Positions 34,270 through 46,236 of a DNA stretch of 64,000 nucleotides are shown piece by piece. Both the position numbers and the translations under genes were made by a program. The notes under the pieces were generated by a model that was not told the origin of the DNA, did no database searches, and saw nothing but the letters and a program-made list of their open reading frames with translations. Positions within the stretch are counted from its first letter, which is position 1, and each line of letters starts with the position of its first letter. The DNA is from Nymphaea colorata (taxonomy: Eukaryota > Streptophyta > Magnoliopsida > Nymphaeales > Nymphaeaceae): assembly GCF_008831285.2 (NCBI RefSeq), contig NC_045140.1, positions 26,616,131 through 26,680,130 on the forward strand. Reading direction: 5' to 3'.

Positions 34270-34431
34270 CTATTTGGCGCTAGTAACAAATTATCACTAT
34301 CTAATAAATCTGTTGAAAAGAAAAAGTCCAGCAAATTCATGGAACATTATGTTACTGGTTCCATGAATTTAACTCAATTTTAAGACACATTCACGAAAAA
34401 AATAACAATATGTTATCGATGCCAAATGGTG
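34270..34431. mobile_element. Foldback MITE-like element, TTTGG ends (copy B)
   Basis: The left end ATTTGGCGCTAGTAACAAAT and the right end, read on the other strand as ATTTGGCATCGATAACATAT, match in part. The interior has the inverted words TTCATGGAACATTATGTTAC and GGTTCCATGAATTT. It is related to copy A and to sequence at 61147-61280 (GTTTGGTTACC...CATGGAACAG). Confidence 0.5.
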
Positions 34432-35093
34432 GCCATATTTGTTTACTGCAAGCCACGTCACCCTTAGGTTATGTTTAATAACCTCAGATCTAAGCTTCGA
34501 GGCTTAGGATATCCTCATCTTAAACAAATCAAGGATTTATGTACAATTAGCACTAATTACTTCAGGTCCTCTTTATATACAATTTAGGATTTACAGGAAA
34601 AAAACAATGTAAGTGTAAAATTTTTTATGATGCTGCAGGAAAAATCTCCCTTTCTTTGCTTTATCGGGATTGTTTCGAATCCAGATGCACGCGTGGGATG
34701 AACGCTACGTCAGGGAATTATACTGTTCCGTTGCAGTCCAATCAAACGTCCTCCAAGACGATCGGTTAGAACTGCATCTCAGGTCACGTTACTGCCGAGT
34801 GCACCGACTGGTCATTAGGGGTGGGAATCGGACCGGACCACCGGAACCTGTTCTAGAGCGGCGTGCGTTACCATGGATGAATAAAGTTATTTATCTTTTC
34901 TAATGTTATAAGTTGAATGTAGAAGAACATGCAGCAGTAATGCCACTGCACTACGCCGCATTATTAAAAGATTTCTCTCATCAGCTTACTCTGTAGTAAT
35001 TAAATGTTTATTACTAGTATCGTCATCCTTCATTAATCATTATATATAAAAATCAGTGTATGTCAGAACAATAATGTTCTTTACCGATGCAGA
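34432..35093. other. Intergenic, no recognised gene
   Basis: A 77-codon frame at 34670-34903 is unremarkable. At 34470-34540 there is a GATCTAAGCTTCGAGGCTTA inverted-repeat remnant. Confidence 0.5.
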
Positions 35094-35185
35094 TGTTTCT
35101 TAATTACATTGCTTTTGACATGTGTTGTAGATTTACTTGTGTTTCTTAATTACATTGCTTTTGACATGTGTTGTAGATTTACTTG
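35094..35185. repeat. Perfect tandem duplication, 46-bp unit
   Basis: Two identical adjacent copies start TGTTTCTTAATTACATTGCT. No mismatch was seen, so the duplication is recent or an assembly slip. Confidence 0.95.
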
Positions 35186-35327
35186 GTTTAACCTCGTTCA
35201 TATGGCACTTAAAACGGTTCAATGAGTCGAGTTAATTCGAGCTTGATATTAAGTTCGAGTTAAGAAAAAAATTTGATCAAATGAGACAAATTTGAGTTAA
35301 GCGGGCACTGTTAGAGTTTGTTATGAT

Positions 35328-35349
35328 ATATATATATATATATATATAA
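35328..35349. repeat. (TA)n microsatellite upstream of WIP
   Basis: Eleven TA units lie about 540 bp above the WIP start codon. They could act as a TATA-like region but nothing shows that they do. Confidence 0.9.
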
Positions 35350-35484
35350 AATTTAAATTGATTAAAAATACTCGAGACTCTGTTTCTTCGGTGGGTGCCA
35401 TTGTTGCAGAGGATGGAGGAGAGTTCTGTAATCTGAGCTCCTCACATGGTAGGCGGAATGTTCTGTTCATTCATGACAGGTCGG

Positions 35485-35530
35485 CACGTGTGTGGGGCCT
35501 CTTGAACTCCCATGAGTCTGTTCGCACGTG
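35485..35530. promoter_or_regulatory. Two G-boxes upstream of WIP
   Basis: Two CACGTG cores lie 40 bp apart at 35485-35490 (GGCACGTGTGTGG) and 35525-35530 (GCACGTGTCGG). The second has the ACGTGTC form of an ABA-response element. They lie about 360-400 bp above the WIP start and may bind bZIP or bHLH factors. If transcription starts further upstream they would lie in the leader instead. Confidence 0.4.
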
Positions 35531-35739
35531 TCGGAGTCTTCGTTTCCATAATAGAAGACTCGGCGGACGAGACATCTCAGGGAGGTTTCTCGGTTTTTGA
35601 GGGAAGAGACGAAGAGGAATCGGCGGTTTTCAATCTCCGCTCCGGTGGTCTCTCGGCGAGATACGGAATACGTGAGCACGACTTTTCGGAGAACTTGGTC
35701 GTGGAATACCGAGACGGTTTATTGGGGTTGCAATCGTAG
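35512..35739 (+). other. 75-codon upstream open frame before WIP
   Basis: A true ATG at 35512 opens a 75-codon frame (MSLFARVGVFVSIIEDSADE...) that closes 149 bp before the WIP start. If it lies in the WIP leader it would be expected to lower WIP translation. Its composition is protein-like but unrecognised. Whether it is transcribed depends on the transcription start site, which is not visible. Confidence 0.25.
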
Positions 35740-35888
35740 AGGTGCTTGGCGATGGTCCGTCTCCCTGAGCTTTAATGCAAAGGCGGGTTTCGTTCTGCTC
35801 TGACGGAGAGACGATCGACCGAATTTTCTGTAGTGAAATTTCGGAGTTGGGTTTCTGCTTTTCCTTCGAAGTTTGCTAGATTCGGCTT

Positions 35889-38800
35889 ATGGATTTAGCA
35901 GAGGAGACTTCTGGCGCCATCGTTGCGGGAAAAGATGAGCTGCCGTTGAATTCTGGTGGGTCTCCATTGGATAAGAATGGGTCTTTGGGGAAAAACTCTG
36001 GAGATTCTGGTTGTGGCGATGATGGGGAGGACGGGATCTCGAGATCCCAGGTGGTCCAAGAAGGGGCCAGCCAAGCTGTTGCAGGCAGAGAAGCGGAGGA
36101 CATCAATTCCGATCAAATTGCTGCAGAAAAAGACGGCCTCTCAATAGAGACGAAGAAAGGTTTGGGCTCTGAGAAGGATGGGCTGAACTCTTCGTCCGTG
36201 GAAGGAAGAATTGAAAACGATGGGAGGGATGGAAAGGCGAGCTTGTTACCCAACGACGGCGATTCAATTGCGGCTTCTATCACATCACCGGTGGATAAGC
36301 AGGCAACCGCCTTAACCTCGTCGCCAGATCGGTCTGAGAATATGACTAAAGGAAAGGGATTGAGGAAGTGGAGGAGGAGGAGAAGGGAGCTGGTTGTCAA
36401 AGACGGCAGCGCCGGACTGGACTTGCATCGGGCGCTCAAGAGGGGCCTATCGAATATCGATCTCGTAAATGCTCCTGCTCAACCTGGCGCGATGGACATC
36501 AGGCTCAAAACTGAAGAGTTGGGTGCTTCTATGGATTCGACGGTTCTTTTGGGGTTCACTCCCACGCTGAATTTTGGGATACCCCTTCCAGTCTCTGAAT
36601 CTGGGTCGGTCTCAGATGTCCGGAACATCTTCGTTTCGTCTGCGGTCTCGGAGAACAGTGAGGATCAAAGTAGCAAATCATCAACCGCAGCAAATTTTCC
36701 GACAACGAAGCACGATTCAGAGGTCAGCGGTGTGCGAGAAAACGAGCAAGTTAAAGGCACAGTTTTGGTGCAGGGCGCTGAAACTCAATTGGAGGAGAAG
36801 AATTTCGATGATGGTACTAAAAAGTTTAGAGCAGAGCGTGGAAATGATGAAGAATTTGCTGATGAATCTCCCGGAAACCATCTCGAAGGTGAGGGTTCTT
36901 CGAAGATCGATGAGCAAATAAATGATCAAGCTGATTCCTATTCTAGTGTGGAGTCCGATTCGAGGAGCTGTGCTAGAGTGGGAAGCTCTGCAACAGCTGT
37001 TTTAATCTCCACGAATGGCTGCTTCGCTGATCAACGTAATGGGAGGTGGACTCAAGAGGGAAAACAGAGTTGGTCTTCCGATTGCGATGGGGAGGTTAAC
37101 CAGTCCGAATGCCGGGACAGCAAAGCAGGTGATGAAGACGAGAAGAATAAATATGAAGAGGCACATTCAGCATACTACCATGAAAATGGCGTTGAATTGG
37201 AGAGTGAGTTGAGAAAAGAAGAATCTGATGGTTCTAAGAAAGGAGAGAGGGTACGCCCCGTTAAACCTCTGAATCAAAATCGTAAATCTTCATTCGGAGG
37301 AGATTCCTGGACAGAATCTCTTGCTCAACTTCAAGTTGTCCAAGAAGCTCTTCAGAAAGGTTAGTGAATTTATCTTTCTAACCTTATACTGATTGGATGT
37401 ATTCCTTCTTGTGTCTTCGTCATATTTCTCTGCAGATATTATGTCGATTCTATTTCTTTCTCTTTTGCCCCTGCATTTTGATGATCCTATGACGGCTCAA
37501 AAGCATGCTTTCAGGTGTGTAACTTATGATTGGTGTTAGGAATGTATACGAAACAACGACCATTTTTTAAGCACTTTTCGTACACCACAAGTCATTTTGC
37601 AAAGTGGCCCAATGCGATTGCGATTTGTTGCTTTTGAATAGTTGAATGATCCTAAAAAGTGGCGTTTATGTATAAATTCATAACACTAGTGACGTTACCA
37701 GTATACGTATGAAAGAGCCTCATTATGAATCGGAGTCACACAAAAAAAAAATATTGTAGTTTACTTAGATGTGCCTAATCATCTGGCTAATGTATATGAC
37801 GCGAAACAATCTCTAAACAGTGATTCAGGACAGACGAAGACAGCACTGGCACAGTCGCACTTACTCCACATGGATGAACATCAGGCGGCCAGTATGTCAT
37901 GCACTCACTGCCAATTTGCTCAATGTGTTGAGATTCAGGAGAAATTTATTTGATTTGATCAGTTGGCGTACTCTTGTGGTGCATTTGGCACTTGATTCTT
38001 AGAAATTTTGTTTCTGTTAAAAATCAATGAGTCTTAAAGTAATGGTGGTAAGGATAGTTGCTTCCTTCACATGAGACCATTTTGATGCCCTACAGATGAG
38101 GCTTTTAGAACCTTTTCTATTTTAATTTCGACGGAAGCATCAATAGGGTAGTAAGAATCAAAAGTTTACTTGTGCTTACCATGGTCCTGTTTGAAAGTGA
38201 ATATGCCAAGTTTTTACCAATGTTTCAATTACTGTGCCATGAATTTTAATTCCCATCCAATTGTTTTCTTGCAGAGATTCAGAAGGTTGGAGTGATGAGA
38301 AGGGAAGCAGTTTCACGACTTGACATTTCTAGCCACATCCTTGGTACCACAGATAAGCATGAGAAGATTATTCCAACATCGTCTGATGCAGACAGCAGGT
38401 ACCAGATTGAAGAAAATGGCTTCCCCTCCATTGAATTGCTGCCCAGTCTGATGTACCACAGAGTAATGGTTCTTGAGAGTCGACTGAAAGATGCAGAGAA
38501 AATGATACAACATAAAGAAGGCAGGGTAAAAGAACTTGAAGCAGTTCTTGGAGAAGCGAACCTAGTAAAAGATGGAAGTGACGGTGACTTGCAATCTCTA
38601 GGGAAGATGTTAAATGAGTGGGAAATGGAGATCGAGAGGCTGTTCATGGACAAGATTGAAGCTGAGACCAGGTATTTTGTGGTAAATGAGGCGAACAATG
38701 AAGTGAGATCCTTGATTGAGGGTGAGCTTCCGCTTGTTGAAGCTCATAAGGTTCTTCTTGAAGAGCAGAGACAGATGTTGAACAAGCTGAAAGAGGCAGA

Positions 38801-39008
38801 AGAGCACGCTCTTCTGCTGAAGAGCCGAGCAGAGGAACTAGAGAATGCATGCGTTAATCTGTCTGCTACAGAAAGAGATCTGAAGGTGCGGAGTAATGTC
38901 TCAAAGTTCACTCTCTACTGCTTCATCCAGTTGATACTATTTTTTCTAGCCCTTAAGTTTTTGTTCTTTCAGTCATCTCCCTATTCTCCTGGGGTCGTAC
39001 CCACCTAA
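35889..39008 (+). CDS. WIP: WPP domain-interacting protein (WIP), plant KASH protein of the nuclear envelope
   Basis: Exon 1 (35889-37359) and exon 2 (38275-39008) join across a 915-bp GT-AG intron (K-E at the junction) to give 734 aa. Residues 1-480 are acidic and disordered, with a basic nuclear-localisation cluster KGLRKWRRRRREL at about 155-167. SFGGDSWTESLAQLQVVQEA ends exon 1. Exon 2 starts EIQKVGVMRREAVSR and carries a long coiled coil (about 545-690: LMYHRVMVLESRLKDAEKMI...). A transmembrane segment YCFIQLILFFLALKFLFF (about 704-721) precedes the KASH tail QSSPYSPGVVPT ending at the stop. In Arabidopsis, WIP1-3 bind SUN proteins through this VVPT tail, recruit RanGAP through its WPP domain, and work with WIT proteins in nuclear shape and movement. 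The protein is longer than AtWIP1 because of its N-terminal region. Assignment is firm. Confidence 0.95.
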
Positions 39009-39559
39009 TTGGGTGTATGTTTCTGTAGTTCATTTTCTTCTTCCCCAGGAACATCATGCTGTACTATAATCTAGGTTCTTTTTTTCTGTAAGCGCCTATG
39101 CTTCAATCCTAGCTGATCATATCAAGATTACCTTCATGTGCTGTATAATGACTGGACTTCTGCTTTTCCGCTGTTTATGTTGGTCTCTTTCTCTTCATTT
39201 TTTCACCATCAACGCGTATATATCTGTTGAATGTAAGAAGGATTTTGGAAGTGGATCCAGGAAAGACACACCAAGTACGCTGAAGAAATAGTCGATGCTA
39301 GAAAATATGTGATATTCATACTAGTAAAATATGGAGCCATTCCAATTATCAAACCTATCTCTCATGATGGATTTAAGATTTTTAATTAATTGATTTCCAA
39401 TAGCTCGCTGCAATAATGCTCTCGACTTGCGTAGTTGGGGTCCTTAGAAAAAAACAAAGGAAACCTTCAACCGTGCTTCTGCGTATTGTTTGGTGTTGGT
39501 TTCTCATGTGGCAAGAGTAGAGGACAGAGCAGAGCCCAGTTTTCTTCTCAAGCAGTTGC
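39009..39559. other. 3' flank of WIP
   Basis: The sequence is T-rich just after the stop, as expected for a 3' UTR. No further gene is recognised before 39.56 kb. Confidence 0.5.
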
Positions 39560-40085
39560 TGGCCTGCTGTCATGTGCAATATAGCATGGCCAGACAACCG
39601 ATTCCATTGACAGGCCAATCGATTCGCGAGTAAAGGAAAAAAGAAAAGTAAACGAGGCCACGTGGTGTTGCGCACCCCATTGTCACCGATGGAGATTCTG
39701 CTTCGAAGAACTTGCCGACTCTGCGGTACAGGCTTTTCTTAAGGTCAGATTCACAGTCATTCGAACCAGCTTTTGTTTTCAGAGGCAATGTGTGAATTGC
39801 ATCTCTTCCCTCAACAGTGAAATCCCATGTGACCACCATCCGTCGCTCTTCATAAGACGTGAAAAATCCGAGAGTTCTTTCAACTCATGGAAGTTCCATC
39901 CGGACGGCTCCGGAGCGGGAGTCGCAGCGAAACCCATTAACATGTACACGAGCCACCGAACGGAACATCGCTGTTTTTGCTCCGGCAGTCCATGAATTTG
40001 TAGTGATGCTCATCGAGGAAGAAGGAAATTTGCGCCTGCTCAGAGTCGCCATTAACATGTCTTCGACGTATATAGTTTGATTATG
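39560..40085 (-). pseudogene. Coding-like but frame-broken minus-strand stretch, unidentified
   Basis: This block is GC-richer than its flanks and reads like protein on the minus strand. One frame (40030-39920) gives VNGDSEQAQISFFLDEHHYK then FMDCRSKNSDVPFGGSCTC before a stop. A second, from about 39839 down to 39640, gives MVVTWDFTVEGRDAIHTLPL and SLYRRVGKFFEAESPSVTMG. A third frame over 40065-39890 also stays open (MLMATLSRRKFPSSSMSITT). No single frame carries the whole and no intron pair was found that joins them. It may be a decayed gene or a multi-exon gene whose splice sites I missed. A CACGTG lies at about 39659. I cannot name the family. Confidence 0.25.
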
Positions 40086-41816
40086 AATGGCGAAATTGTA
40101 GATTGTGTTTTAAAGCAGTAAAGAATACGAATACTCATCATCGTAATCATCGTTATCAAGCCTTATAGACAAGATTTCTTTTGAAGGTGACTTTTCACCA
40201 TTCAAACACGCCGTTGCAGTGGCAGTAGACCTTTCTTAAACATTCAATTCTCGGGTGGAAAAAAGTTAAGCATTTATGGGGTTGCTGTTGACTTATTAAA
40301 GTCTACAATTGCCTCCATCCACATCACGATCTCATTGTCATCACGCCAAACAGTGTTATTCAAAATGAAAAAGCTCAAGCGAACGATGGGAAAGTTTAAT
40401 AGTTTATGAAATGGCCGGTCGATCCACTGCAAGGTGGACAGACACTGTGGCGCATTTTCTTCTCCTTTCGGCCAACATAAACAATCCAAGAAACATACTG
40501 ACTGGAACATCATAATGAAGCAACAACAACATATGCTCCGTACCGGCCCTGTAATGGTTTCCGCCCACCTACTTGTTCAGGTATCTTCATCAACAACTCC
40601 AGCACAAGAAATCTTTCCCTGCTTTCCTCATATGTGTGTGTATATATATATACATATATATATGTATATATACACTAGATAAATATAAAATTTATGTCAA
40701 GTAATTATGAATTGTTCGACCAACTTAGTTGATTGTTTACGATATGTGTCGTGTAAACATATGTCATATTTTATGCTATGATTTCTAAAGAGAAACTTTA
40801 GATCTTCTAAATTATTAACCTTTCCTTTTTTTTTTCCAAAAAAAAAAAAAAGGACAGCAACCCAGCCTATAGACTTGGACTCTGAAGCAGAAAACCTCCC
40901 AAGGCGCGTTTCGGATTTATATGAGTAGCTAGCTTCCTACTAGTCCCTGGCCCAACTAAGTATTTTTAAACTTATTGGAAGATCATTTAGCAGAAGCGAT
41001 ACTCAATGAGTATAACAAAACCCTGCCAAAAAACATTGAGATAGATTCGTAGAATATTAATTTTAACATTATACAAATATATCCCAACCTTTGAGGTTGA
41101 TACATAAAGACACTCAATCAAAGAATGTTCTTGCTGCCGAACGACCCTCGAGATTAATAACCAACTTAATCATGTGAATAATAAATTTGCAAGTATATTT
41201 CTCATGTTTATACTCTCTCTCTTTATATATATAGAGACAGAACGGAGCAAGAAGTTTCTGGCTGACGGCCAAATACCGTTGTAACTTATAAAACTTTAAG
41301 GGGCACCATGCATATAAATAAGTGAAAAAATAATATGGTACTCATGTATAAACAAAGCAACGTTTCTAAGTTGGTGTGTGTATATATATACATATATATT
41401 ATATCAAAAGTGAATGGTGTGAGTGAATGGAAGCTCTAATTACACTCTAATTCAAGCATAGTTTTAGACTGACGGGACTCCCTCTCCCCTCTACCTTTGT
41501 CATATAGGTTGAAGGTGGAAAAAAAAAAAACAAAAGGAATTGGATCGTCTATAAAAAAAACCATTTAGAGAGTTTTGGTTAAAACGTTGGGTGGTTCTAG
41601 TTATTTTACGTTTAACATCTTGTATATTTTTTTTTTCTCAGTTTACATTTTTTCATGTAAGGATGCGATCTTTATGCTCAAGGCATTTCACTGAGGATTT
41701 GAATAGGGAAGTGAGATACTAGGGGAGATCGAGACTGTATTGCTGAATATTTTCTTACGGCTTATAAATTTTCTTTTGTATATTTAAGAATCATGATTTT
41801 ATGTTCAACCCGAGAA

Positions 41817-41818
<2 letters not shown>
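40086..41818. other. AT-rich intergenic DNA
   Basis: No gene is recognised. It has short (TA)n runs near 40645-40670 and 41385-41400, and a GAGATAGATTCGTAGAATAT word near 41037 shared with the foldback at 34143. Confidence 0.5.

Positions 41819-41853
<35 letters not shown>
41819..41853. repeat. (TA)n microsatellite
   Basis: About seventeen uninterrupted TA units. Poly-(Ile-Tyr) stretches in overlapping frames come only from this tract. Confidence 0.95.
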
Positions 41854-41856
<3 letters not shown>

Positions 41857-43740
41857 AAGTTTTAGGACCCCGTTCTAGTACAACAGGCGATAGGAGGCGC
41901 CGGTGGATTAAAGAAATGGCACTAGGCGGCACGTAGTAGCGGGGAAGGACGGCGACACTTGCCTGTGTTCCACGCCTTATGAGGTCGGCCGTGCCTTCTA
42001 AATTCCCCACGCAAGCGCAGGACCTGTCGAGAAACGGGGTCGAGGGTTTTCAAGCGGGGCCCACCTGCCCCGTCCTTTTTTTCTTTTCTTTTTTTTTTTT
42101 TTTTTACTTTGCTCGCATCCAGAACTCTCCTTGCGGGTCCCACCGCCTCCTCCTGGCCCCCCACTTGCCTTTTCTCGCAACCTGGTCTCGACGGGTCGGA
42201 CCGGTACCGGGTCTGAACCAGAATCCACTGATTAGTCGGATTTGGATTTCATATGGATCGGATTCGGATCTGAGAAAGACCTGATCCAGTGATCGGCCGC
42301 TCTCATATATTAGACAATTCTGTTGGTCCAACGTGAGAGATCATGGGGACGTCCCAAAGCATCATGAACCCAATTTTATAAGTTTAACTTTTCCCCTCCA
42401 ACATTTTGTTTAATGCTAAACAGTTTTTTTTTTTAATTTTTATTTATTATAAATATACTTATTTTTTTGATGTTTGTGTTATTATTTTCACTTATTTTAT
42501 TTTCTCGATTTTTTAGTTTTTAATTTTTAAAAAAAAAATACTATGCTTTTACCCGAGAAAAACTTCACTGAGACGTTAGCAAGAGTTTTATGTTCCACTG
42601 ACCTAACTCACTCCTTCTTTTCTTTGTAACAGCAACAGGAAAATTCCATCAAGCAAAAAGCCACAGGTTCTATAAATATGAGAAAGAACCAAAGAGAAAA
42701 GGTTGGTTAACATCTAAGGACCCATCATTTTGTGCCCATGACAAGGGCGGTTAGGCCCCATCGAAAACTCAGCCCAGTCAAACCTCATCATCTTACAGTA
42801 ATAAATTACCTTGGGATATATATATATATATAGCATCACACTCCTAAAAGTAAATGGAAAATCAATTACCAAGAAACCTTTTAGAAAGAAAAGGATGGGA
42901 TCATTGTGCCCACAGTATCTCCTTCTACTGTTTGCATGACCTTCTTGTCTCCTAAATGTTGGAAAAAGTTTCCCTAAATTCAGTGGTCCGCCATATTTAG
43001 CGCACCAGCCAAGGGGAAAGGGTTCGGCCACTTGACAATTTTGGGATTTCCGTTCCAGCCGGGGAATCACACAACTTCCATGTTTGGAGTTCCCACTTGG
43101 ACAAGGACTTTCCTAGCTCGCAGAGCATTTCTTTTCCCATGGAAACTTTGCGTCTCGCATTAACCTAACACCATGACTTTTGTGGACTTGGTTCAGAACC
43201 CTTACCAGTCATAGTTAAGTCCGTGATTAATTTCGAATATGACTGTTCAGTTTTTTTTTTTCGTAATCCTTTGAGGGGGTTCGATAAATAATTATCAAAT
43301 TCATGATAAGAAACGCACCGATGCACCGAACACCAACCAGTCATCCAGCTCAATCTGCATCAATAGAAGTAAGAATCCTGATTTTACTTTTTCTTCGGCA
43401 AAACGCGTTTGAGGTCGCCGTCGACTTGCTCCATTTAACTGGATTATGGATTCAGAGTGGGATGGGAAATGACATCACACAAACACGATTTTTTATGTTT
43501 AATCATAATCAGTTTAGTTCGGGCATCGAATAGCGTTGACATCCTTACCAACATGTTGTTATTTTTAATAAAAGCATGTTCTCTGCCTAGATGCCCTCTC
43601 CAGCAAAGAAGTCTATTATAATGAATTATGAAACTCCAGCTTTTATCACACACAACTGAATGGACTGGGCCTTGAAATATTGTCGCTTTTCTCCTCTCTT
43701 TTGGCGTTCACTCAAGGGAAAACAAAACCTGAGGCATAAA
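41854..43740. other. Intergenic, partly GC-rich, no recognised gene
   Basis: A GC-rich block at about 41870-42300 is open on both strands but shows no recognisable protein. It contains a T/C tract and GGATCGGATTCGGATCTGAG-type words. The rest is AT-rich, with a short (TA)n at about 42817-42832. Confidence 0.4.
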
Positions 43741-43860
43741 ACCATGAGGCCATCTTGCCATACATTGGGCAGACGCCTCTAGGATTTGAACCAGCAACCG
43801 ACCGCTTACCAGCCATTGGCCGGAGCGCACCGAACCTCAAGAAGGTTCATTTTCATTAAA
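43741..43860 (-). repeat. Possible tRNA-derived SINE remnant
   Basis: On the minus strand ATGGCTGGTAAGCGGTCGGT followed by TGCTGGTTCAAATCCTAG resembles the D-arm/A-box and T-arm/B-box order of a tRNA. The T-stem does not pair and no cloverleaf can be drawn, so it is not a functional tRNA gene. A SINE head is a tentative reading. Confidence 0.2.
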
Positions 43861-46210
43861 AGAGAAACCAACATTGGAGAATTAAGAGAAAGTGCACCAA
43901 TAACATGAAGATTGGTAAAATGCAGCCACAAAGGTTTGATTGTAGATCTCAAGTCAACCATGACTTTGATCCAGTAATGGCGTCAAGTCCTTTGAAGGCT
44001 TATTAGCTGCCTAATTTCTAGCTGGCCACGGCGCGCACGGTACGTCACAAGATGTGCTCGCCACTAGCTGCTCGTTTCTGTCACTGACTTCCAAAATCAG
44101 CCGCGGACGGCAAGAATGACTACTAATTTGGTGGGGTATAAGGCTGGACAGACTGGGCTGGGGCCAAAACAGGCCGTGATAGAGCTCAGTTACCAACCCT
44201 GATCCCGGTCGCTGCGGCGCCGGGCCGGCTCGTGTCGGCTCCGGATGGCCGGTGGGTCTGTTAGCACGCCGAGTTGAACAACGAGCTGAGCTCGATCCGT
44301 TTGAGTTCGCCCTCTTCTGATCTTGAGCTCGTAAACCACGAACCTAGCTAGATCCACCGAACTCGAAGTGGTAAGAGTTCCAGCCAGGATATGTTAACGT
44401 CTAAAACGTCAAAATAATACAATTTGGACTCCAAATCTATTTACTTGTTTACTTAGAAAAACTTCAAAAAGCTGTTCTAGTAAAATAAGTCAATAAAATA
44501 GGAATCTATTTACTTGTTTACTTATATATATATATATATATATATTACAAGAAGGAGAAAGAACGAGCAAAGGATGCCACATGCACCACCAAGGCGTGAT
44601 GTTCACACATTAAAAACAAAAAATACAGGAAACTCGTTCAAGTGTTGCAAGTATCAATACCAACCGCCCCCACCAAAGCCACCCTTCTCTCTCTCTTCAT
44701 CTTTTTCCTTAAACGAATTCTTTCATTTGAAGTTTTGGTTCCTTTCTTTCTCCTCTACATTCTCGGGGTCTAGAGTAAGAGTGAAGGAGCGAGGAAGTCC
44801 ATTGAAATTAGATACCAATCTTTTTCACTTGCACTAACCTTCTCTCAGTTCTTCATTTTCAGTTTAGGATTACTTTTTCATTCACTAATAAAACCGATTT
44901 TTTCTTGGGATTTTGGATCCAAGTTTTGAAGAACCCTTGCTTCAAAAATCTTTCCGAACCATCTGTTCCTTTTTGCAGAGAGATCCATCAGGATCAATCC
45001 ATTTTGGAAATAACAAAGCAAATGGCTCCTGAAATTCAGAGGGGATCGAGCTAAATCAGAACAGAAATTGCGACCTTTAGCTACAAAGATCCTTTCTTCT
45101 TTCAAAATTCACGTACAAGGAGCGGAAACGTAGTGATTCATCGCTACGCAACGATTAAATATGTGGGCAGGCAACGGAAAGAGAGGAAAACCAAATGGGA
45201 TCTTTCTGTTCGGCGCATGGCCTCTCATTCAGTATTCACTGTATTTAGGAGTGAAAATTTTTGCTCTCTTAAATTGAAAGAGCCGTTTTGGTACCGTCTT
45301 AAATGAGCAATATTTTTCCACCGATTGATTACATTTATGATAACGCCATTGTTCACGCACAAGATTTTGAAAATCTTTCAATTTTGGCCCAAAGAGAGAG
45401 AGAGAGAATCGATCTCGCCTCTTCGTTCTATCTTTCCTTCTCTTATTCATTGCCTCCTGGCTCTCAGCCATAGTGAATGTTGCTTTTTCATAAATTTAAT
45501 CTTATAGACGTACCTAAAACATTCAAATCGAGAGAAACAGACAAATAAAGTGCATTCTTATAAAGTTTTTCCAAATTAATGCGCTTAGTAGTTATTGTTT
45601 GGATGACACTTGAAAATAGATTTTTAGAGACACCATCCAAATACTCAAATCAACTACTATCATAAAAAAAGGATAAAAAAACTATTTTTACTCAAAACAA
45701 AATTCAAAACAGCTTTTACGAGGATGCCAACGAAATTCAACTTATATATTGTATTTTCAATTTTCTAGATTTGTATATTTTCGTACATTTTGCATTCATT
45801 CATGTAATTAAATTTATGAGAGAACAACTTAGGATACTTAGAGGCTCATAATAAACATATTTGAAAAAGAAGTGGTGTTAGGATCATGGCGTTACCTTGT
45901 GGACTATCTTTTTTATTGATCAGGCCCTTCATAAAAGTTTCACAAGAACAAACTCCTCTTGTTTTTGAGCCATGAAACTTGTGTGGAAGAAAAAAAATCA
46001 CAACGTCAACTATCATGGCACATCAAATTTTCCATAGGTACTAAGTTTCTGTGTGAAACCCAGCACTCTTACCAGAAATTCTCCATATGTAGAGCACTGG
46101 GTGGGTTCAAAAATTTGGAAGAAAAGTGCCCAAAATCCTGAATTTGTATGCATGATGTGTCTATACATTACAATGTATTACGAGGACTAGTTGCCTACAA
46201 ATTGTTCAAA
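43861..46210. other. Intergenic, no recognised gene
   Basis: It contains a (TA)n tract at 44523-44546 and GAGCTCGAGCT-like low-complexity DNA at about 44240-44340. A small foldback with perfect arms TTTGGATG/CATCCAAA lies at 45598-45641. Short frames at 44514-45110 and 45229-45471 have no recognisable domain. Confidence 0.45.
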
Positions 46211-46236
46211 TCTCTCTCTCTCTCTATTTGTTGAAA

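Noticed and set aside
43741-43860. A functional tRNA gene
   Set aside because: The T-stem does not pair and the spacing is wrong; at best a SINE remnant.
45229-45471. 80-codon minus frame starting MAESQEAMNKRRKDRTKRRD
   Set aside because: Part of the peptide derives from a (GA)n tract and there is no continuation or family match.
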